A stretch of 64,000 nt of DNA from the NCBI GenBank assembly GCA_019454045.1, contig SKCR01006522.1:186001-250000 (forward strand), given 5' to 3'. The notes under the pieces were generated by a model. It had not been told where the DNA came from. It saw only the letters and a list, made by a program, of their open reading frames with translations, and searched no databases. Of the stretch, positions 58,131 to 64,000 are shown piece by piece; the first letter of the stretch is position 1, and the number at the start of each line of letters is the position of its first letter. This DNA comes from Zanthoxylum bungeanum. Lineage: Eukaryota; Streptophyta; Magnoliopsida; Sapindales; Rutaceae. The position numbers were made by a program, and so were the translations under genes.

Positions 58131-58941
58131 TGTTGATGGTGTTTTTCGGGCACTATGTTATTTAAACAACACGACAGGGGTAAAAGGGGTAACTCCATTG
58201 ATCGAGACCGTTAAAGCCGACCCGACAACTTGACGGTAAGAGGCCGAGCACTTTATACTAAATGGCCGAGCACTTGAGATCGGATGACTGAGCATTATCA
58301 GATCGACAGCAGCATTCTCAGTTCAAATGGCTATCATGACCGACCTCATGAAGACCGAGCACATGACGAGGCGTGCTCAGGAAGATAAAGCATCCTATTC
58401 TTGCGGAAAAGGGATAAGTTGTCCTACTTTAATGGGGTAAAGTAATAACTTAATATCCTAATAGGATAAAGGAAGTAAATGTAGTTTTGATTAGGAATCC
58501 TTATGGGAAAAGGGAATAGTTTTGACTAGGAATCCTGATAGGAAAAGGAGACCATCTCCAATTGGGATTCTTGTACAAATAGGAATCTGGCTTCTTCACC
58601 ATTATAAATAGGAGGGTAAAGTGAGTGTAGAAAACAAGTTGAAGACATCTGAAAAATCATCACAAGAGTGAGGATTAAAGTTCCAATTTGTAAGAGCAAA
58701 GGAGAGGTCTGAGAGGTGTATTTGAGTAAATAAAAGTACCATCCTGTTCTTGTCCGTGGACGTAGGTCGGATCCAAAATCCACCGAACCACGTTAAATCA
58801 CCTTGTCTGATTGGCGTATTTTCTTGTTTTCCGCTAAGTTTGCTTTTGGTTCCCTATAACCAAACAAATTCACAGTTGAAGGAGGGTTCCCTCAGAGGTG
58901 ATATTCCCGTATTACCCTGAGACCAAAATCCACCGTCAACA
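58131..58941 (+). repeat. 3' LTR of TR-GAG element
   Basis: 811 bp, beginning TGTTGATGGTG and ending CCGTCAACA, almost identical to the 5' LTR. The target duplication TGTAT follows at 58942-58946. Confidence 0.92.
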
Positions 58942-59099
58942 TGTATAGTAATAAACGGTTAAATTTAATTCTAGTAATTTTATTCATAAATTTTCAATTA
59001 TAATTTTATAAAGAATTCATACAAAATTCAGCACAATACCGAAGAAATTACAAATATGTTGACAAATTATACATACATACATATTTATAAGTATGTATA

Positions 59100-59183
59100 T
59101 GTATGTATATATAAAGGAACCACACTCATCATAATCTCTGGCAAAGGCCGCAAAGCAAAGCAAAACAAAAAAAAAAAAAAGTA
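59100..59183 (+). promoter_or_regulatory. Core promoter and leader of the EF-hand gene
   Basis: A TATA-box candidate TATATATAAAG lies at 59106-59116. An expected start of transcription would be about 59140, leaving a short A-rich leader before ATG 59184. The upstream promoter is limited to about 240 bp by the retrotransposon ending at 58941, whose LTR runs in the same direction as the gene. Confidence 0.6.
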
Positions 59184-59642
59184 ATGGAGGAGTTGAGCGA
59201 GGTTGCTTTAGCCTATTATGAGTCGGGAACCGAAGAAGAAAGACGTTTATTCGACGAGTTTTTCGAATCCATGGACGAAGATGGAAATGGTAGGGTAAAT
59301 TTCAGGGAGTTTTCAGAATTCATGTCACAAGAAGCACATGATCGGAACATGTGTACTAGTAACTTCTTCAATGAACTAGACATAGATGGTAACAGAGGTT
59401 TAGATTTCAATGAAGTTCTGACACTCTACTATATACTTAAAAGTGGAAGGCCAATTTGCCGTCAGTGCAGAAACTTCATACCCCGTGAGTATTTCACTTG
59501 CATGAGGTGCTTCAAAACCAGGACCTTTCCTTACAGTATCTGCCTTGAATGTTTCCGTGAAGAAGGTTGCAACCACAGGCATAGCCTTGAGCAGTTTGTG
59601 GATAATTTTGCTTTGCTTGAGTCTATGAGAAAGTCTGCTTAG
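59184..59642 (+). CDS. EF-hand and ZZ-like zinc-finger protein, first exon / short ORF
   Basis: A 152-residue ORF. Two EF-hands: DEDGNGRVNFRE (about residues 31-42; acidic or amide ligands at loop positions 1, 3, 5, 9 and 12) and DIDGNRGLDFNE (about 69-80; Gly at loop position 6 replaced by Arg). A Cys/His finger follows from about residue 94: CRQC, FTCMRC, YSICLECF and CNHRHSLEQF, resembling a ZZ domain. This EF-hand plus ZZ-like layout is found in small uncharacterised plant proteins, presumably calcium sensors that bind protein partners. The start is the only ATG after a plausible TATA box. The frame ends at TAG 59640-59642, before a good donor at 59675, while the following exons are open in another frame, so a 1-bp change may have shortened the protein. 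Confidence 0.82.
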   Translation: MEELSEVALAYYESGTEEERRLFDEFFESMDEDGNGRVNFREFSEFMSQEAHDRNMCTSNFFNELDIDGNRGLDFNEVLTLYYILKSGRPICRQCRNFIPREYFTCMRCFKTRTFPYSICLECFREEGCNHRHSLEQFVDNFALLESMRKSA

Positions 59643-60210
59643 AGGAGGACGGGGAAGATGAATTTTATGTTGAGGTATGTGTCTAATATTACCCATGTTT
59701 CAAATCTTGAATACTCAAAATGTTTGATATTATTTTTTTTTTAAAATATAATTTAATTGTAATTGAATGATTGCAGCCAAGTCCTAGTAGGAGCCAAAGG
59801 ATTGTCCAATATTCTCGCTATAATTCACAAAATTCTTCGAATTATGCAATGGTTCCATATAATGCAAATATCCCACCGGAGAGAAGGGTGAGTTTTGGCC
59901 AAACAAACCTTGATTAATCAATTTAACAATATGGTCAAATTGCATGTATAATTTCATTATCATTTGAGAAAATGACATCTAAACCCTCAAGGTTTGTTAT
60001 AATATACAAAAAGACCCTTACACTCAAGTTTTGTTATGATATACAAGAAAACCGTTGCTTTCAAAAATGGTCACACATATTGATCTTTAGGATACATAAA
60101 CCCTCAAAAGTTGATAAAATGAGGGGGTCTGTGTCTCACAAAAAGGACGTGTGTGATTGTTTTTTAAAATAAGTGGTTTTTTGAACTATTTCGCCAAATT
60201 ATGAAGGTTT

Positions 60211-60249
<39 letters not shown>

Positions 60250-60361
60250 TCGCTGTGCTTATTAATTTATTGATTTTCAGAGTCGCTGGGGGACAGCATT
60301 TAGAATATTGGAAGCTGGACTTCATTTTGCGAGTCTTGCTGCCAGTTGCACGATTATGTAA
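59643..60361 (+). pseudogene. Downstream exons of the EF-hand gene, out of frame with the first ORF
   Basis: Exon-one end in an alternative frame: EKVCLEEDGEDEFYVE to 59674, donor GTATGT. Exon two 59777-59887 (111 bp): PSPSRSQRIVQYSRYNSQNS and on to NANIPPERR, donor GTGAGT. Exon three 60281-60361: SRWGTAFRILEAGLHFASLA, ending SCTIM then TAA. Splice sites are canonical and phases agree (0/0), and exon three looks like a short amphipathic or membrane-associating C-terminus. From ATG 59184 to the donor is 491 bp, one base short of the frame needed. Either a 1-bp deletion near 59600-59640 broke the gene, or the short form is real and these exons belong to another splice form. Confidence 0.6.
60211..60249 (+). 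repeat. (TA)n(GA)n microsatellite in intron
   Basis: About 10 TA units followed by about 9 GA units, inside the second intron of the EF-hand gene. A second TA run lies at about 60640-60659, downstream of the gene. Confidence 0.9.
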
Positions 60362-61112
60362 GGCCTACACTTCAAAGTTCAAATATATATTCTGCTTCAG
60401 AAAACCATCTATTGATCTGTTGATGACACATTTGAGAATGAAGAAAAAGCTATGTGTGGGATGTTTAATTTAATTTCTCTATATATGTTTTGAAGTTAGT
60501 TTGGTTTCAGTATTGAGTGGCTTATTTTAGTATTTTGTTTGTTTTTGGTTTTTCCTTTTTCAGTATAATGAGTGTTGCTTGTATTGTATTCATTATCATA
60601 TTGAAATGAAATTTAAGATTAATATGAAAAACAAAAAATATATATATATATATATATATGGAGTCAAATACGGAATTAAAAACGTCTGTGTAAAATAATT
60701 CTACACAATCCTAATTCAAATTCGGATTTTAATCCTAGTTTTAATCCGGATTTTGTAAAATTCAGTAGTCCTAAACAAAATAACCGTTACTGTTTGTTAA
60801 ATTTAATGTTTACAATTACCAAAACATAAAGTCGTTAATTATATCAAAGGAAAATATTAAAAATATAAATAAATTGTATAAATTCAACCACATATATTTA
60901 TGTAACTGGACATCCACCACAAAATCAAGATGGTCTTGCAATGGTTTTGTGGTGGCTGTTAAGCCACGTAAGCATCAATGACTGGATCCATATAATTTAT
61001 CAGTTTCTTTATCATTATTCTATATCAAAATAAAAATTTACTAAGACTTGAAACTTAAATTGAGCTTTTTACAAATTATGATTAGTAGTTATTATATAAG
61101 GATTATATATAA
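60362..61112. other. 3' flank of EF-hand gene and AT-rich intergenic sequence
   Basis: The likely transcript 3' end lies in 60470-60630 (TTGTATTGTATTCATTATCA and related U-rich text), with no decisive polyadenylation signal. The rest is AT-rich, and I see no gene. Confidence 0.45.
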
Positions 61113-62142
61113 CTAGCTTAGAGCCCGCGCGATACGTGGGTTTATTTTGATTTTATATTTATAATTTGTGATTTTAATATTTTTCCTTTTTATATCAGCT
61201 TATGAACAATATTTTATAATCTTCTCTTTTTAATGGGAGTTTGACAGTGATTATGACCTAAAATTTTGGAAAACCAATACATATATCTAGCCAATTCAAT
61301 CCAAGTATTATATTTGTATTGCACATAATATATACACACGTAAATAAAGATGGTTAAACATTAAGAATATGATTTAAATAATATAAAAATGATTTTTCAA
61401 ATTAAATTCGCAATCCATGCAATTAAAATTTCATAAAACTTGATCAAAATATCACATTTATAACCATTACTATGGTTGAACCAGAACCTCAAAGGAAGAA
61501 AAACCTCCATAGGATAAAAACTAAAGCCATAAATTTTGTACATATAATTCCTTCCACTAATAGTCTTCGACAAAGTTCTTCTTCATCAAAGAGCTTGACA
61601 TGCACATCAATCATATCAAATGCTGACCCCTACAAACAAATTCAACAATAAAATGTAAGATCGTGTGTATTTTTCAATTAAACAAAGGAAAAAAAATACT
61701 TAATTTGTAGATTCAGCCAAAGACTTGCAAAAATAAATAAATAAATAATCTTAGAAGGTTATTTAGTAATTAATATGAAATAATGTATCATTAAATTTAT
61801 TGAATTTTCAAGTATTATTAATAGGTAACTAATTAGCAATTATTAATAATGAAATAATTAATAATTGTATCATTAAATTAATTGAATTTTCAAGTATTAT
61901 TAATAGTATATAGATTAATAAATAAAAAATCAAGAATTAGTAATTAATATGAAACCAGAATCATTAAATTCATAGAATTTTCAAGTGTATTAATATTTAA
62001 TTATCTATTAATAAATAATAAATTAAGAATTAGTAATTAAAAAATTTAGTAATTAATAATTTAATAAACCAATAAGCTCATCATTTCCCTTGAATCAATG
62101 GAAGAGCTCTATTAGGTTTTATTTTATAATAGTATATATTGA
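61113..62142 (-). mobile_element. Probable non-autonomous Helitron, 1.03 kb
   Basis: On the minus strand it begins TCAATATATACTATTATAAA at 62142, preceded by A. It ends with a GC-rich hairpin CCCACGTATCGCGCGGG, eight bases, then CTAG at 61116-61113, followed by T. These are the Helitron rules: 5' TC, 3' hairpin plus CTRR, insertion between A and T, no target duplication. There is no Rep/helicase gene. The interior is AT-rich, with imperfect repeats of TTGAATTTTCAAGTATTATT (61800-61985). Repbase-style comparison was not possible. Confidence 0.6.
61500..61632 (-). pseudogene. Possible captured exon inside the Helitron
   Basis: On the minus strand, after an acceptor-like TTTGTAG (about 61633), an open frame reads GSAFDMIDVHVKLFDEEELC and continues RRLLVEGIICTKFMALVF. 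It is unlike the AT-rich surroundings in frame quality. I do not recognise the family. It could be a host-gene fragment, as Helitrons often carry, or chance. Confidence 0.3.
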
Positions 62143-62950
62143 TAAATTTATTTGGAAAATTAGAAATTTCTTTAAAACTATAAAACATTGCAATTGCAAA
62201 CATACAACATAATTATTATTGAAGGCAATCTTGCCTATAGAAAATTATTATTTACCTGTTACCCCAGGTATTGTATTAGTCTAAAAGATAAAGATTTCAA
62301 TGATGCATTAAGTCTGTATTTTGAACCTTTGTCAGTTTCCTCCACCAAGTCATTTGTCAACACGGCTCCGCGCCTTAACGACTTTTGACCTTTGAGGAAT
62401 CACAACTCACTGTATGCTGGTTTGAGAATAAAGAAGATAGTTGAAGAACAGGAACAAAAGGAAAATGGTATATGGAAAAGTTTATTTATTGATACAAAAG
62501 GTTTTACACACTATATTTTTACTTATACACACTAAGTACACGGAAAGTAGATACTCCCTTATTTTAAGCTACAAACATAGAAAAGTTCACACTCATTTCT
62601 GAGTTTTCAGATCTCTTGAAATTCATGGAGTACAAGAAAAGACTAAAGAAATTTTGAACTCGCAAAATTCGACTCTGCCTTCTTTCTTGTTTTCCTTCCT
62701 TTTTATAGGCATACTGCACATGCCTTTTATCTTTACACTTGTTCAACATTTGTGGTGCCGACAGTGTAAGTAGCTAACTGAAGATTCTTTCTTATCTTCA
62801 TTCTTTTACGTGGCAAATTTTTATTGTGCCGACAAGGTAGGTGGCCGACACTCTTAGCTTCAAAGATAGGATTCCCAAATGGTAGGGGCCTATCGTTTAT
62901 AATGTCCTTCTCCTTTTTACATCTTTCTGATAGTTGTTTAGTGGAATGCC
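62143..62950. other. Non-coding region with a TATA / polyadenylation-like pair on the minus strand
   Basis: On the minus strand a TATA-like CTATAAAAAGGAAGG lies near 62695-62709 and an AATAAATAAA polyadenylation-like sequence near 62481-62490, about 220 bp apart. Two copies of a GTGCCGACA motif (62754 and 62828) lie upstream. This resembles the control region of an LTR or other retroelement following the ORF at 62953-63996, but I could not find a partner repeat. No gene is seen at 62143-62450. Confidence 0.3.
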
Positions 62951-62952
62951 TT

Positions 62953-63996
62953 TCACTTTTTTCCCATAATTACTGGCTGATGTTGATGTCGCAGCAACCG
63001 GCATGCTTCTTTCACGGCTTCTGGAGAGCCAGGCCATCTATCCATATTTGATTGGATAACTTTCGCTTCTAGTTTTGGACACATGGAGGTCTCATTAAAC
63101 GGGAAAACTATCATCCAGTTCTCTCCTTCTACAAAGGTCTGAAAACCCTTTTCATAGAATTCTCTGCATAAACAGCCGATGACTTTTATACCAAGGGCTC
63201 TCCTGTAACACATCCATTTCTTGTTAAAGAATGGCATTTTATAAGTGGCATCTGAAGCTCTGAGTTTAACTTCTGTGACATATCCCATAGTAATGAGATG
63301 AAAAACAGAAAACAAAGTTTGATCATGCAGCTCAGGGCTGATGATTGCGAAAATTCTTTTACAACATCTTGAAGTTCTTGGGGAAAATCAACAAGCTCTT
63401 TTAAATTTTTAGAAGGATAAACACGATCTAAAAATCCATAATTGGCTAATTTTCTAACAAATTTTGGTGACGCATTATAACAACAAGTAATCCTTGGATA
63501 AATACTTGTTTTGTCTTGTAAACGAAAACATTTTTCATTCTATTCAAGTTCATAAACAGATTTTGCAAAATCATAATAATTTTTTTCCCAAGAAGAAATT
63601 GGTTTTTCTATAGAAAAAGTCACCATTTTTCTTTTTTTAAAATTTCTAAGATCATCAAGTTGAACTTGAGGGTTACTTGATTCACCACTCTGTGAAAGAT
63701 ATTCTGGTCGAAGGACCAATTCCTTTACACCTGAAACAGGTTGAACTGTACTACTCTGTGGGAGAGTAACCTGTATACTAGCACTAGGCTTTTCCTGTAC
63801 ATCTGTTTGAGACAGATTTGCCTGTACATCCATCAAAGGATTTTCCTGTATATCCTCGTAAGGATTTTGGGCATATCCAGCTTGGATTGGGGATTGACTC
63901 GGAGTCCAGAATTTCTCGACAGTAGCTATCAAAATCAGTTCCAAACTGATCAATTAAATCATATAATGATTCACATTCTTCGTTCACAGCGTGCAA
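62953..63996 (-). pseudogene. Unrecognised broken ORF, probably retroelement-derived
   Basis: It enters from the right edge. Minus-strand pieces: CESLYDLIDQFGTDFDSYCR, then, after a frame change near 63900, a Gln/Ser/Pro-rich linker, then FKKRKMVTFSIEKPISSWEK. An in-frame stop at 63540 is followed by open sequence (KTSIYPRITCCYNASPKFVR; ELVDFPQELQDVVKEF). After a frameshift near 63330 it continues as FHLITMGYVTEVKLRASDAT, MPFFNKKWMCYRRALGIKVI and WPGSPEAVKEACRLLRHQ before TGA. Two or three lesions interrupt what looks like one protein of over 300 residues. I cannot name the family; setting and style suggest a gag-like protein of a repetitive element. Confidence 0.45.
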
Positions 63997-64000
63997 CTTT

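Larger units (their letters stand above)
52913..58941 (+). mobile_element. Complete gag-only LTR retrotransposon (TR-GAG type)
   Basis: LTRs lie at 52913-53720 and 58131-58941, flanked by the 5-bp duplication TGTAT at 52908-52912 and 58942-58946. A PBS lies three bases after the 5' LTR and a short purine tract (AGGGGACAGA) precedes the 3' LTR. Between them are a gag gene and a large tandem array; protease, RT, RNase H and integrase are absent. Such gag-only elements are described in plants as TR-GAG and must be mobilised by an autonomous partner, probably a gypsy element sharing the PBS type. The LTRs are nearly identical, differing by a few single-base indels, so the insertion looks recent. 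Confidence 0.92.

Overview
This is nuclear plant DNA, most likely from a eudicot. It is AT-rich, non-coding stretches dominate, and almost all of it is nested transposable elements: Athila-like and Tat-like Ty3/gypsy elements, a chromovirus-type gypsy, hAT, MULE and probable Helitron elements, and a gag-only LTR element. Only one ordinary host gene is convincing: a small EF-hand plus Cys/His-finger gene at 59.18-60.36 kb.

Layout. 1-1383: 3' part of an autonomous hAT element, inserted with an 8-bp target duplication into Athila-like sequence. 1384-11035: an Athila-like element (family A) with both LTRs. It has lost RT, RNase H and most of integrase but carries, downstream of the pol remnant, an intact intronless LOG-like (cytokinin-activating-enzyme family) ORF. 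11036-22244: a Tat-lineage gypsy on the minus strand, with a spliced antisense ORF (plus strand) interrupted by a solo LTR (13206-15129). 22245-25838 and 33421-36361: two head-to-head inverted copies of one decayed chromovirus-type gypsy, each carrying the same small hAT-type MITE. Between them, 25840-32388: a second family-A copy on the minus strand, collapsed to LTR - 3' end of the LOG ORF - LTR. Its long LTR holds a nested solo LTR with a G-box/ABRE cluster upstream of its TATA box, and a 757-bp non-autonomous hAT element. 36362-44250: 3' end of a Tat/Ogre-type gypsy (integrase C-terminus, minisatellites, long LTR) with another solo LTR (37161-39761). 45937-52208: a 6.27-kb MULE with a 9-bp target duplication, captured PP2C and Ulp1-protease fragments and a 171-bp, 12-copy satellite. 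52913-58941: a complete TR-GAG-type element (two LTRs, 5-bp target duplication, gag only, long tandem array), inserted about 240 bp upstream of the EF-hand gene. 61113-62142: a probable 1-kb Helitron. 62.5-64 kb: a broken, unrecognised minus-strand ORF.

The most notable system is the family-A retroelement that has taken on a LOG-like gene. Two copies on opposite strands carry the same LOG C-terminus with a shared tail ending in LDLNL (EAR-like), so the gene is a family component and not a one-off insertion. Next come the G-box-loaded LTR promoter and the MULE that combines captured host exons, terminal hairpins and a satellite array.
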